Assembly (NCBI GenBank): GCA_949130495.1
Contig: OX422210.1
Span: 503,479,760 to 503,543,759, forward strand
Direction: 5' to 3'
Source: Sambucus nigra
Lineage: Eukaryota > Streptophyta > Magnoliopsida > Dipsacales > Adoxaceae
DNA length: 64,000 nucleotides
A program made the translations under genes and the position numbers. Shown in pieces: positions 1 through 13,189 of this stretch. The first letter of the stretch is position 1. Each line of letters starts with the position of its first letter. The notes under the pieces were generated by a model, which was given only the letters and a program-made list of their open reading frames with translations, was not told the DNA's origin and ran no database searches.

Positions 1-511
1 GTCACCAACATTTGATTTTTAAAATTATGAACACCTTTCAAAAAAAATTATTTTGTAAAATTAATAAATTTCAAATAACAACTTAAAGTTTTAAATTCGA
101 ACTTCAATACTATTTTCAAATATTCAACTCAACTTTAACCTTTACATTAATTCGTCCACACTAATTCCACGTTCACTTCAAAAATAGTCAATTTACTTTA
201 ACTTACATATTGACACCATATATCATATTGATTAAATAGTTAACTCAATATTACTAATCCAATCAATACTAAATAATTAGTACCATGAAATACCAAAATT
301 ACATAATCAATATTAAAATAATTAACATAATAAAACATTGCCATGAACAAAATATTAAATACTAACTTAGTTTCATTAATTACACTACATTAATTAAACC
401 TCCACATTAATATTAAATAATCTGCATAATAAAATATTACAATACAAAATTTTACGCAACTTGTTTATAAATACCATTTAAACTATTAACCAAAAAATCT
501 AGGTTATTACA
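1..511 (-). repeat. 3' LTR (partial) of outer Tekay-like element A
   Basis: The segment ends in GGTTATTACA on the plus strand, which is TGTAATAACC on the minus strand, a typical chromovirus LTR start. It is followed immediately by a polypurine tract and the chromodomain end of a pol gene, both on the minus strand. The same sequence, diverged, recurs at about 19960-20340 and 23386-23531. The LTR starts outside the window. Confidence 0.75.
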
Positions 512-525
512 TTTTCCCCTCCTTA
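512..525 (-). other. Polypurine tract of element A
   Basis: On the minus strand this reads TAAGGAGGGGAAAA directly before the LTR. It is preceded by GGGGACGAAATTTTC, the short conserved run that often lies between the pol stop and the 3' LTR of Tekay/Del chromoviruses. It would prime plus-strand DNA synthesis. Confidence 0.7.
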
Positions 526-545
526 GAAAATTTCGTCCCCAAAAT

Positions 546-735
546 TTAAATTGACGATCCAAATTTTTCCACAAATAATTTTGGATATTTCTCGCGTAGT
601 TCAGACTCATACTCCCAAGTCACTCCCTCAATCATATGGTTATCCTAAACTAAGGAATCGTCTTCTTTAAGACTAAGGTAGTCCTAATAAATTATGTGTG
701 AATAGTCTACAGTGTACTTTCGTAGCATCAAAATG
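546..735 (-). pseudogene. Chromodomain end of element A polyprotein
   Basis: Read on the minus strand, this stretch starts with MLRKYTVDYSHII, like the MLRKY..DPSHV motif after chromovirus integrase. It continues through a shortened chromodomain to VTWEYESELREKYPKLF and stops with TAA at 546-548. The family carries this domain at the integrase C-terminus, where it is thought to guide integration to heterochromatin. Two in-frame stops are visible and the domain is shortened, so the gene is dead. The position just before the polypurine tract fits the C-terminus of pol. Confidence 0.65.
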
Positions 736-2309
736 TAAAAAAATGATGAGCAAGAGATAGCTAAGGTGGTAATGTTAAACAATATGACACAAGACAGATC
801 CTATCCAGGATCTCAACAGTCTATCATGATAGCATCTTTTCACTCTTACCAAAATGACAATCTTCAGTTCTGATCTTAAGCTTAAGGAAAATGTAATCCC
901 ACTTACCAATTTCTAAAGGTCTCATATATCTAGTCGCATATCTCTTCATTCAATTTTGAGTTTTCCCGAGCACCTAAATTTGAATTTTTTCCTTAAAAAG
1001 CTTAAATATATTGAGATGTGTCTTATAACCTCTGTCAAATAAATTTGGGTGCGACAGGGTCTTTCATACAATGCCTCAAAAGATTATTAGTAATGGTTAT
1101 TTCAGATGGACCCTATTAGGGACAGGTGCTCAAATAAATTTCACTAAAAGTCCAGTGCATAATCTCATCAAATGTTCTTGAGAATTTAAAATGTTCGTTA
1201 TTGTTGTCGTTAGTCTGAGAATTGATTATATTTATGTAATAATTAATAATAGGGTGTTTCTCACTCAAATTATGTCTTCCCAAATCTTTATGATAATAGG
1301 AACTATGGATCTTCCTCAAATAATATGTTATTTTACTTATCTAGTAAAAAGGTGTCAAATGATTCTCCTATTTGAAATATATCCCAATATTTTATGCATT
1401 TGTTGTTGTAAATATATGCATCCATTATCCATGGATTGATTTATTTGAATCCACACACAAAGTAGTACCGCTTGATGGCGTAATTTGACCTCATAATGAG
1501 ACTCATTTTCCATGAGTAAATATAATGCCACCACCACAATCATTTGTTGAAAATTTCGGAGTCTCAATGTGCTTTCACTTAATTTCCTCCTTCTCGACAA
1601 CCTCATTATCCTAAAATTCTATTGCTAACATGTCCAGACCAATGTATAAAGTCCTGAATATTTCTAGATAGTTAGATGTACCTGAATGTCGGAGTTGCAG
1701 CGGTGGTACGGGAAGTATAAAAGTTTTCGCCCACAAAGCGAACTCTTATCTATGAACCACTAGTAAATATGGTGACATTATTCAACTCTAAGTTTGCAAA
1801 TGACTAGGATTAAAATATTAACTTAAACTAACAAAATTAGTTGTTGATTAAATTCTGTCACTACGAACCCTTTCTTAGGGATAACTTACAAGGAAGCCTT
1901 TGCCTTGATGCCACTACTGATGTACCATTTAGACCTCAAAGCTATTATAACTATTGTCCTTCAAATGAAATTAATGTCTTGTCCTCAAATGATGAATTTC
2001 GTCAAATGTGACACGATATAATTGCATAAAACATGCTAGTACTTGACCTAATATCATTGAATCCTTACCTCAAAAGATGTGCCTGCTTTGATAAAAATTG
2101 AGCATTGAGAATATTTTTAGTTCTTGGTCTTGACCTATGAGGACGATGAACATCATATCTATGACTAAACATGTTAAAACAACTTGTAGATAACCAATTC
2201 ACCTTCTCTCTTCTCCGAGACATAATTGTTCGAGTGAGGATATATTATCTCTCGAATGATCTTCCAACACCACTTGCGACTCAGGGGTAATTCAACACCA
2301 TTACATACT
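736..2309 (-). mobile_element. Decayed internal region of element A (left part)
   Basis: By position this should be the integrase/RNase H part of element A on the minus strand. I could not read a convincing domain: open frames are short and interrupted. The region ends where element A1 is inserted; ATACT at 2305-2309 matches ATACC at 17416-17420 in four of five positions, consistent with an aged target duplication. Confidence 0.45.
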
Positions 2310-4882
2310 TGTAATAACCCCCATTTTCAATGTAAAGGTTGGCCAGACACAATATGTTGAAGATGGGGATTGTATAACAATTGATATCATTCTCAACATC
2401 AAAGCATAATATGACAAGTATAATTATAATTCAAACAAACATTGTAAGTTACAACTGGAAAAAGAAATGAATCCAAACTCAACTATTATACAACATCCAA
2501 TCAAGTATAACAAATATCCCAAAGATTGAATAATAAACTCAAGATTATACCCATACAATAGCTAAAATAATATACTAATTGGAATTAAAATAGTAACCTA
2601 TGATAGAGTCAAACGAACTGAAGTTACGGATCTGCAAATATGATCGCAAGTTTGATCTCTTGTCAGTCGTATTGTCCCTGTCTGTGTAAACCTGGGGGAA
2701 AATATTTTATAATTTGGATTAGTGCCCCATAGTTGTAAGAATTAACTAACTAAAAAATGTACGATAATGCAGTTAATTCACATAATAAACCGCCCATTGA
2801 CACTCACATGCAGTAAGTATCTCACCCCTCATCTAAGTGTAATGCTATACACATAACAACCTAAGTCCCAATTATGAAGTACAATAATTACCACAATAAG
2901 ATAATATTCAATGTGTCTAACAAAATTCATACACTGAAGATAATCATCTATACGTGCTCTTCTAATACCAATAGTAACCCTAACAATACCACCCAAAAGA
3001 AATAACATATCATCCATTATGTATTTTACATAGTATTGGGTTCATTATCATTTGTCTACCGCATTAGACTACATATATTTAATTCTAATTAATTTATATA
3101 ATTATATCTGTCCTTACATATATACAACATATAAAGGCATCTATCATCAGTGTCTCTCTCGTGCTCTATTAGCAAGTCCAGAGAAGTCCCTCGTCCGAAT
3201 GGACATCACAAAACACACACAAGTAAGGAAGTCCCTACATAGTACACCATCGCGTGGTCCATACACCCCATGGTCACAATGGATCCCAATCGCTACACGT
3301 ACCTCCTCGTATGTGGTGCTTCCATGTAGGACCTGAAATAATTACCTACACAACACTAACCCACCTGTGCTGACGCATGCTTCGATCCCAAGTTGTACGC
3401 AACCCCAAACGATAGGCCATCCATGAACATGGGTATGTTCACAAAAATAATTAAATACACATTTTTAACACATCATATGTATATGTAATTAACTCTATAA
3501 TTACCCCCAAAATGTCTCATTAATCTCCGATTAATATTCCTACTTTAAGAATTAACCATCTAGTTAATTGTCAAATTCCCACATTAATAAAATAGTGACA
3601 CAAATTCATTTTTAATAAATTATCCACTCAATTGGATGCGTTCCCACATACTCGCCTAAGATTGTAAAAAATCAGCCAAAACATTCCTGGTTCCTACCGA
3701 GGCCCAGAGGCTGAATCGATTTTCCTCCCGGGCCGAATCAATTCGCCCCAGACCAAATCGATTCCCCTTTGAGGCCGAATTGATTGGCAAGAGGTTAGTA
3801 TCTCAGAACTGTTACATTTTCCTATACAGGATTCCTAGTTCTAAATAAAATCTTCATCCCAAAGCTTTACCCCCTTATTTATCAATGAATGTAGATGCCT
3901 TATGAATCGACTACACTTTAAAAATGACTATGTAATCCAATTAACCCAAGATTATGCCCTCAAAATCCCAAAAATTACATCTAACATTGGAGTACATCTA
4001 AATCCAATTTGATCCTACTTACTCATTTAATTAATTATATATTTTAAGGGATTAATACATCAATTGAAATCATCAAAATAGAAATCCTACAACATGGATA
4101 TTAAGGTTTAATTCCCAATTAATATGCAACCAATTGTGGGTTTGAAACCAAATCACTTAATTCTTCAAAACCATTATTTCCAAGTTTGTTGTATGAATCA
4201 TATAATTTTATTCCAATTAATCAAAATCATCCATTTTATTTAATTAACCCAAAATTTTTATGATAGTATGCATAGATGAATTAAGAAACATATTGTAATT
4301 GAGTTAGAAAGAGAATTCTTGCTTTAAATTGTGCATTGGGGTCTCCCTTTCTTGAATCTTTATTCTTCCTTACTTCTCTAGCCTCGGTGACCTCTCCTAA
4401 GGGTGTGCGACTTCTAGGGTTGTATTATGGTTGATGGGAATGACTTCTCAAGTTGATAAGTATCCTCTTATAATAACTAATCCCGAGTTACCCATAAACC
4501 CCCAACTTTGTCCCCTAAATAAGCACATAACCATACTCGGATTGGCCTAATAACTCCCTTAATGGTGTACATATGCCCCAAGCCTAATCTTAGATGTCTA
4601 AAATACCTAAATGACTCCCTAATTCCTTTCGGAATGCACCCAAACTATATCTACCCAAATTACACACTTTTATTATGTTTAATCAGCACATAATAATAAG
4701 TTAATTAACATACAATTTATTTTCTATGAGTGAACACATTATGCACAATTGAATCAAATAAATATGCAATCACAAATTATCAATTTACTATCAAATTAAA
4801 TTCTAAGAATTTAATCTATTCATAAATTTATTTGATTAAATTCTACCCCCAATAATTTATTAAGAAAATACTGGTTATTACA
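2310..4882 (-). repeat. 3' LTR of element A1
   Basis: About 2573 bp, matched along its length by 14860-17415. Long shared stretches include the region around 2640-2720 versus 15180-15260 and 3460-3620 versus 15990-16150. At 3712-3787 it carries four decayed copies of an AATCGATT-type palindrome, also seen at 16262-16330 and, far better preserved, in the LTRs of element G. Confidence 0.8.
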
Positions 4883-4896
4883 TTCTCCCCCTAATA
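4883..4896 (-). other. Polypurine tract of element A1
   Basis: On the minus strand this reads TTAGGGGGAGAA just before TGTAATAACC. It is preceded by TTCGAGGACAAAATTCCG, the 3' signature of Tekay/Del elements. Confidence 0.7.
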
Positions 4897-5671
4897 ACGG
4901 AATTTTGTCCTCGAAATTTGCTGAAGCATAATGTCAAAACTTATACCGGACAAATATCATAGGTTTATGCTCAATTAATATGTACTTGTATCCCACGTGA
5001 TAAATGAAAAAGGCTCATTTATGCCTACCATACTGTGACTGGGACGCCCATACGCTACATATCACATAAACACACACAAACATCACATTTGGATGACACA
5101 TATACATCCAAAATCATTTATAAGGAAAAATATACTCGAATATCATTCTGGCCGTGACTCAATTCTTTTTAAATTGTACCACTTATTATACTAATGGTGT
5201 AAATATTATTAAGTTCTCTGATCAATGCACTCCTTAGTCTCGCTGACCTTAACTCAAATAATATAACATTATTAGATGCGTTGTATCTGCACACATGTAA
5301 AACGTATAAATAAAACATTCTAGAACCTAAACATTCCCTAACTCCCGACACTTGTTAAATTTCATGTGTGGGGTCTCTCGCAAGATAAATTCAAACAAGT
5401 AACTCTCCTGATACACTACTACATACCTTAGTTGATTATTGATATCCGTTGGTCCAAGACTAAACAAGAACAATATGTTAACTATACCTTTTAACTTGTG
5501 ATAATTTTAACAAAAGGCTCATCACTTCCAAGAGTTACACAAAACTCCATTAAATTAATCATTATAATAATGCCAATAACATCATGTTTCTTTTCACACA
5601 CATGATTAGACAGACTCTACCCATCCTTAAATCTAGTTTTGCACTTAATCAATTCTAAGCCTTTAAAGATC
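4897..5671 (-). mobile_element. Internal remnant of A1 left of the Copia insertion
   Basis: About 0.8 kb of AT-rich sequence between the A1 polypurine tract and the Copia element. It should be the 3' end of A1 pol, but I see no readable domain and no coherent open frame. Confidence 0.4.
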
Positions 5672-5676
5672 TACCC

Positions 5677-6755
5677 TGTAAGGACATTGTCCGTCACAAC
5701 TACTTATGTCATATACCTCTACAAGTTCTACAAGTCGTCGAAGGATCAGGAAGCTTATATCTACAAGAGACGAATTCGAATCACATGAAGACTTCAACAT
5801 TCAAGCCCATCAAGGATAAATTTGGTAAAATGTGCTTAAGTTTCATTTACATTTTACATTAAAAGTGTTGGGATATTTTTATAAAAGTTAAAATAATTTT
5901 TGAAAATGTTTTTAAATGGTTTTAATTTCTCTAAAACATTTTATCATAAACGTTTTGGATAAATGTTTCTGATCTCGTAAAATATTTTAAGTTCTAAGGT
6001 TTCCACGATGTTGTTCGAACGACATTGTATATGGTTCAAACGAGATCGTATCTCGCTCAAACGACAGTGCACGTATTTCGAACAAGATGTGTTTTGTTTT
6101 GACATGTCATCGCCTTGATTTTTATTATAAATAGGGTTTCAGAGTTCTTGATTTTAGTAGCGGGAAAAACTGGTTTTAACAAAATACACTATTTATACTA
6201 TTCTCCAACACTTTGAGGGTTTATAACTTTTGTCTTACAATTTACAATCCCAATTTCTTTTGTTTCAGTTGTTTTGTGGAACCCAAAACATAGTTTGCTA
6301 GTGTTCATACTTTGTGGGCATATCTCTACAACAGAGGGTTGCATGCCATTATGGAGTGAGTCTTGACGGAGCTTACGACTGCATGTCACTAGGGAGTGTT
6401 ATTGCGTTCCTCGGTTGAAGACTGGACTGCGGTTCATGTAGGTTCGCTGAGTGTGGACCTATTTCTGACGCCATCGACCGACGCTTGCAGGCATTCGAGT
6501 GTCAAACTATATTTCATTGTAACCGTGTAAGTTGCGATCTATAATTATAGTGAAATAAAAAGGTTTTGCCGAAAGGGAAATTTTCCTAAACTTTGTGTTG
6601 CATATTTTATTTATGTTGGTTTGACACTGCACGCACGTTGCAAATTTGAGTTTAAGGGCTGAATTGATTTGATTCATAAATTGACTCTAATTAAATAAGT
6701 TTGTGATTGGAATTTGCGCAACTATTTAAATATTTATCGCACATAAGGACTCTGA
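5677..6755 (+). repeat. 5' LTR of Copia derivative
   Basis: 1079 bp starting TGTAAGGACATTGTC and aligned with 10600-11679 throughout. Around 6010-6090 it has a cluster of motifs of the form GTTCRAACGA. I could not identify a primer-binding site just inside its 3' end: the usual TGGTATCAGAGC is absent. Confidence 0.8.
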
Positions 6756-6862
6756 AATTGAAATCAAATCAGGTTACGATAACCTATCGCGTATTCCTAT
6801 ATTCCACAAAAATTGTATGATATTGATTTTTTGAAAAATCTGATTTTTGAAAGTTTGTCGCA

Positions 6863-8755
6863 ATGTTTCCAAACGAAAACTTCTATCGTCGGTTGCTAAT
6901 TTTTTATGAGTCTAATTATGCTTAGTGGAAAGCCCAAATGAAATCCCATTTAAAATCAATCGATGAAAGAGTTTGGGTCATTTGTGAAATAGGATGGATT
7001 CCTCCCACTGTCAGTGCAAATAATGTCATGAATTTAAAACCTGTGTCAGACTGGACTGAGGATGAGTTTAGGTGGGGCATTTATAATTCACGTGGACTTA
7101 GTGAAATTTCCGAACACGTTACCCCTGACGAGTTCCAACGTATTATGACTTGCACCACGTCTAAAGAAGTGTTGGATAATTTACAACTCACCCACGAAGG
7201 CCTTAACGCGATCAAAGAGTCTAAAATTAAAAATTTGACCACTCAATTTGAGACAATCATCATGCTAGAGACTGAGTGTTTTGACAACTTTTATGCACGT
7301 TTGTTAAACATTGTTAACACTAGTTTTAAACTTGGTGATCCAATTCCTAATGCGCGAGTAATTAAAAATATCTTAAGATCGTTGTCAGAACGTTTTATCC
7401 CTAAAGTAACTGTTTTGAATACCTTAGGAAATTTGAATCATCTGAAATTATAAGAGTTGGTAAGAGACCTACAAAGGTACGAAATTGACATGTTTCCCGA
7501 CACTGTTAAACCTAAGGATAGAAGGATAGCGCTTAAAGCCCAATATAAGAAAATGAAAGTGAGTTTTATGACTCTGAGTCAGAGGACGAGTCTGATTTTG
7601 ATATGTCCCTGCTCGCAAAGAATTTTTTAAAAAAAATCCAATTTTTGAAACAAAATTCTTCCAATAAAAGATTTTCGGAGAAAAACAAAAAGAAAGGCAA
7701 GGCCAAATAAAGAGGTTAGAAATAAAAGGAGGGTGAAGAAAAGTTTGAAAAATTGAAAATGTTTTGAGTGTGGAGGGAAAGGGCATAAGTCGTTTGAGTG
7801 TCCCACTAGGCTTAGGAGAGAAGGGAAGAGATTTGCCAGGCCAGCCACCCTTAGTGATAGTGAGGGAGAAGAGGGAGATGAGGATGATGAGTTCGATAAA
7901 GGTTTAGGACATGGTATGTGTGTTGCCTTTTTATCTAGTCACGAGATCACACCCATTTTGTCCCACGATGATGAGGATGTTTGTGTACGTGATACCCCAG
8001 AGGAGGTTTCGAGTGTTTCTAGTGAGTATGAGAGCGAGTGTGCTAGTGATGATGAGAGTAAGCTCCAGATTGCGTTTCGTGAGTTGTACGATGAGACCTT
8101 AAAGACAAAAAAAATTGAATAATAAGTTGGGTCTCAAGGTGAAATATTTGGAAAGATAGATTGAGAGTTTGAAGGAGTTTGAGGAAAAAGGAAGTCAACT
8201 CAAGAAAGTAAAGGTTTCTTTGAGTGAGCAGTTGATTACTTTGAATAAGGAAAATAGTGAGCTTATAGCATGTGTGTCACAATTAGAGATAGATCTTAAG
8301 CATGCCCTTGAGTCTAAACTCACTTTGGAAAATGCATCTAATAAGGGGGAAAGATGGTTCTCAATCCTATTTTGGGGAGCGATGAGAGTTTAGGAATAAG
8401 TCATGACGGTGTGACTACTTCTTTTGTTGCACCCAAGACGGTTCCTACTTTAGAGTTAGATTCACATGACTCTCGACCTGACCCACCTAGGCATCATGTA
8501 CCTATTAGAAGAGCATGTAGGAGACATTTTGAGATAGGTGTACCTAGGCCTGTTTATGTTTGCTCCCATTACAAAAAGAGTACACGTGATTGCACACATG
8601 CGCCCACCCATGATACTTTGCTTGCATATAATGATAAAGAGTATGCACATATTCGAGAGCAAGTAAAGTTTTTGGTCAAGACTTCTTATGATTTGATGGG
8701 GTTGTTTCAAAAGATCTCACCATCTTTGGAAAACTCCACCGCACCTATCGGTTGA
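6863..8755 (+). pseudogene. gag: Copia-type Gag (UBN2 family), broken
   Basis: The frame begins MFPNENFYRR at 6863, meets a TAG at 6923, and is then open from 6938 to a TAA at 7451-7453. The part MKSHLKSIDERVW is the hallmark start of Copia-type Gag (DUF4219/UBN2), with NLTTQFETI and IKNILRSLSERF further on. Translation resumes past the stop (ELVRDLQRYE), then after frame changes reads a zinc knuckle CFECGGKGHKSFEC at about 7764-7806, an acidic stretch and a coiled coil (about 8040-8340). A final open frame at 8354-8755 contains a C/H motif VCSHYKKSTRDC, reminiscent of the second knuckle region of SIRE-type Gag. Gag forms the particle in the cytoplasm. At least two stops and two frame changes make this copy non-functional. 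Confidence 0.75.
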
Positions 8756-10588
8756 GGTCTAGACATGTTTTTTTAGCATAGGTTGATTTGCATGATGTTA
8801 TCTTATGCCTATTGCTAGTATGTTCCATTTGTTTTATACTTTGTTAGCATTTTTTGTTTGCTTTTCTTAGTTTTGGTACTGTTTTAGCACTATTTTGGAT
8901 CTGTGTGCCTATTCCAGGATTTGTTTGTATGAAATTTTCTCACTGGACAAAACTTCTTGACATTCTGAGTAATTTGGGAAAAAAAATTCTCGTTCTAACG
9001 AGAACTCATCTCGCGTGAAGCCTTCTCGCGAGATCCTCTGTCGTTCAAATGACAAGGAGTCCCGTTCTAATTACCCCTAGAGAATTTTGTCTTTTCTGTT
9101 TGCAGTCCTTCGTTTCATATTGTTATACTTATTTGGTACTGATGGGTTTTTATACTTATTTGATACTGCTAGGTTATTTCCGAACAGTGTTCGAAAAATA
9201 CAAAAAGTTTTTCTTTTTTATAAATTTTTTGAAAAATCCAAAAAGATTTTGGTATTCTGTTTGCACCTTATATTAATTGACATTTAGGATGATCAAGTCA
9301 CAACTTCATGCCATATCCATGTGACTATTTGATAGTGTTTTGTGACAATATATTGTGTCATTCATGTGCTTTACAAAGTTTGGAGTTTTTGAGATGATAG
9401 AGTGTTGCGGCCTACATGATTGACTATATTTGTCCTTTATTACACAAATGCACGGAATTGTTTGACTCTTATTCTTGTCTCTCACATGTTGGTTAAGTGT
9501 TTCCATCTCAATTATGTCTATACAACAAACCAAATGCAATAAATCTTGACAAAAAGTAGTGCATGATATAAATCGTTAGTGAGTTTATGTGTTTTATTTT
9601 GAAAAACGGGGAAGGGCTACAGAATTTACTACTTTATCCTTTGCAATTAAGCCACCATTTAAATGGACCTAAAAAGTGAGGAATTGAAAATTATCCAGGG
9701 TCCAATGAGGTTTAAAAGAGCTTGAAAAAATTGAAAGGCTATACAAAGAAAATTATGCCAAATGGGCCAATAGATTTTTGTTTCATCACCTCATAAGAAA
9801 AATAAAAATAATTATCTTTTAATGAGGGTGTTTGGATGGAATTTTCAACGGTTTTCACGTCCTTGAAAGTCATGAGAAAACATTACATAGTTTTGGAGGT
9901 TATTGGTGTGGAAATCATTTATACTTTGATTTGTTGGTATTATAAACACGATGTCATCTAAATTCAACATTTGTACACCAAATGACTATTTTTTTATGTT
10001 CATTCGTCAGGAGTACACTTAAGCATCTTGCACATATGATAAGATTGAGTTGATTTTCCTATCGAATATGTACACACCCATTCATTCCGTTTCCATGATT
10101 ATGTTATCTTATTATAAATTCATGGTGTGTGATTTTTTATAACATCATTTTTTATGAAAAATTAGAAAAATAAAAAATAGTTTGTTTGCTTGGTTTATCA
10201 TGACACCCTGATTTGTGTATGTGATTTATTATTTTCCTTGTCTATTTCGGCCAAATAAAAAGGGAGAGAATGAATTATAATTTTATGGGGGAGTTTTAAT
10301 TATTGGGGATAATTAATTATGATTTCATGTTTATGCTTTATATCATTTTAAAATCGATACTTCACGAGGTTTTTGCTTTGTCTCATGTGTGTAGGTACAA
10401 TTGAAGAACATTATGTTGCACAACACCCTGATGAGAAAAGCTTGGAGTTTTTGAAAATTTGATTGTTGACACATCGTTTGAAGACTTAACAGTTTATCGT
10501 TCCACATTCGAGTTTATGGGAGGGTAGATTTGTATAGCTCATTTGATATTGATAATTCAGATATTTTATTTTGTATCGGCATAGACAT
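8756..10588 (+). mobile_element. Non-coding interior of Copia derivative
   Basis: No pol domain can be read. At 8990-9070 there are palindrome-like runs (TTCTAACGAGAAC, TCTCGCGAGATC) similar in style to those in the LTR. A purine-rich run at about 10257-10270 (AAAAGGGAGAGAATG) resembles the post-pol sequence of SIRE/Maximus elements. The rest is AT-rich. Confidence 0.5.
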
Positions 10589-10599
10589 AAGGGGAGATT
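10589..10599 (+). other. Polypurine tract of Copia derivative
   Basis: AAGGGGAGATT lies immediately before the 3' LTR start TGTAAGGACAT, as expected for the plus-strand primer. Confidence 0.75.
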
Positions 10600-11679
10600 T
10601 GTAAGGACATTATCCATCACAACTTATTATGTCATATACCGCTACAAGTTGATACAAGTCAGCGAAGGATTGAGAAGCTTATATCTACAAGAGACGAATC
10701 CAAATTACATGAGGACTTCAACATTCAAGACCAACAAGGATAAATTTGGTAAAAATATGTTAAAGTTTCATTTACATTTCACATTAAAAGTGTTGGGATA
10801 TTTTCATAAATGTTAAAATGATTTTTGAAAATGTTTTTAAATGGTTTTAATTTTTCTAAAATATTTTACCATAAACGTTTTGGAAAAATGTTTCTGATCT
10901 CGTAAATAGCTTTAAGTTTTAAGGTTTCCATGATGTCGTTTGAACGACATCGTATATGGTTCAAACGATATCGTATCTCACGCAAACGATAATGTATGTC
11001 ATTCGAATGAGATGTGTTTTGTTCTGACATGTCATCGCCTTGATTTTTATTATAAACCGGGTTTCAAGCTTCTCGATTTTAGTGGGGAGAAAAACTGGTT
11101 TGACAAAATACATTTTTTATACTATTCTCCAACCATTTGAGGGTTTATAACTTTTGTTTTACAATTCACAATCCCAATTGCTTTTTTGTGAGTTGTTTTA
11201 TGGAACCCAAAACATAGTTTGTTGGTGTTCATACTTTGTGGGGACATCTCTACAACCGAGGGTTGCATGCTATTGTTGAGTGAGTCTCGACGGAGCTTAC
11301 GACTGTGTGTCACTAGGGAGTGCTGCGGTGTTCCTAGGTTGAAGACTGAACTGCGGTTTATGTAGGTTCGCTGAGTGTGCACTTATTTCTAACGACATCG
11401 ATCGATGCCTGCGGGTATTCGAGTGTCAAACTGTATTTCATTGTAACCATCTAAGTTGTGATTTATAATTATAGTCAAATAAAAAGGTTTTGCCCTTAGG
11501 GGATTTTTCCTAAACTTTGTGTCGTATGTTTTATTTATGTTAGTTTGACACTAGATGCACATTGCTAATTTGAGTTTAAGGGATGAATTTATTTGATTCA
11601 TAAATTGACTCTAATTAAATAAGTTTGTGATTGGAATTTTCACAACTATTTAAATTTTTATTGCACATAAGGTCTCTCA
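10600..11679 (+). repeat. 3' LTR of Copia derivative
   Basis: 1080 bp, the partner of 5677-6755. It ends TCTCTCA directly before the second TACCC target duplication at 11680-11684. Confidence 0.8.
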
Positions 11680-11684
11680 TACCC

Positions 11685-13029
11685 ATTCCAATAAAATCTA
11701 CTATCACCCATTTTTAATGATAACGTCACTACTATCACACTATTCGTGACAATACACATCATCATGTAACCGAGGCCACTGGTAGTCGTAAAGCTCTCAA
11801 AGTAATCCATAACTTTTTCAATAAAATGCTTCTCATTTTTCATATTCGACCTATTAAAATAAAACCCATCCCGAGACAAACATCTCATTTATTTATCCTT
11901 TAAAGTATTCCATCATTAGCATCTAGTCTGTGTCTGTACCCCGAGTGGAAAATTCATTGTATCCTTAATTCAAAAAAAATATATTGATAACCAATCTTGA
12001 AATCCTCAAATTGTTATGACTACTCTCGATAAGGAAACAATTTTCAATTCAAGCGAAACCCATGACTATAATCCTAATGCCCCGTATAAACTCTCACTAT
12101 ATATGATTTACAAAATTCCATCGAACCATCATTTGTCCTATGCTACTATCTCTAAAATTCATATTTAGACACTTGATTGTCCATAAATATTAACCATCAT
12201 TAGTAGATAAAAAAATCACATGTCTATGATGCACATGTCAAATCACCCTTACACAACTTTCCAATTGAGTCGTCACCCTTCATATTCCAAAATCACATGG
12301 TGACCCTACTCCTAGGTCCAAACTAACACATTATTCTCATTAAAATTATGAATAGTTTAAAGACACTATGAACCTTGCTCAATCTGAGAGAAACATCAAT
12401 TTTATGCTCTTTAATCATAATTAATCCGTACCCAAATCTTTCCTTAAAATCCTCCAAATTTCTAAGACGTCTCAATACATTGATCTCTCTTAAGCGTACC
12501 ATATTTTCACAAGGTCCTTGTACTAACCCAAGCTTACATCGCAATCCATTTACCATAACTAGACCCCAAACATGAAAATTTCTAAAATAGTTCTCATATC
12601 TATGGTGGACACCATTTTCCAACCAGTCATTCTATAGTTGACCACTAACTCGTAACGGTCCCATAAATATCAACACAATCTCTATAAGTATCTCGCTGAT
12701 ATATACCTGGGATAATATCATACTCGGGCATATCTAATGGGAATGGGTCTGACACAATCTAAGTCTATTCATGTCAATCCCTACACCTCTGCACATGAAA
12801 TATATTAGTGCTCCTCTACCCACAGGATAACTAATGTAAATCATTATGATAAATGCTAATTCTACCATCCTCAATGCACTAACAAAGTAGTATTAACGAT
12901 TGATTACTACGCATTAGTATCAAACTAAATATGCCCTACAAGTCCAATAATAGGTAATATACATTCCAATGCCTATGTTGGTGGTGGTTCCTCTTTAGGG
13001 GAGGTGTGATACACACATCCATACTATAA
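11685..13029 (-). mobile_element. Decayed pol region of A1 (poorly readable)
   Basis: On the minus strand, SLRLSKVHSVFKLF at about 12330-12410 recalls the LPPELSKVHNVFH motif that follows chromovirus integrase. Farther right (about 12660-12760) a stretch like YRDCVDIYG may be protease. Only about 1.3 kb remains where a complete pol needs over 3 kb, so most of protease, reverse transcriptase and RNase H has been deleted. Confidence 0.35.
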
Positions 13030-13189
13030 CTGTGACTCTTGTCCCTAAGGTGGGGTGGGTAGAACTGGTAGTGCCAGCACTGTCACCATTGGCTAGGTTG
13101 GCAATGGTTGATGCTACACCTGGGGTGCTTGGTACCCTCGTTGGACCCCCAACTCATGTGTCGTTAGATTTCCTTGAGCGAACTTCACT

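Larger units (their letters stand above)
5672..11684 (+). mobile_element. Gag-only Copia derivative (SIRE-like LARD)
   Basis: Direct LTRs at 5677-6755 and 10600-11679 are flanked by a perfect 5-bp duplication, TACCC, at 5672-5676 and 11680-11684. The only coding remnant is a Copia-type gag at 6863-8755; integrase, reverse transcriptase and RNase H are absent from the 3.8 kb interior. Copia elements carry pol between gag and the 3' LTR, so this copy depended on enzymes from a relative. The LTRs differ at many positions, which indicates an old insertion. Confidence 0.85.

Noticed and set aside
1116..1606. Frames of 67-83 codons in the interior of element A
   Set aside because: They overlap on opposite strands and none gives a recognisable domain; probably chance in decayed pol.
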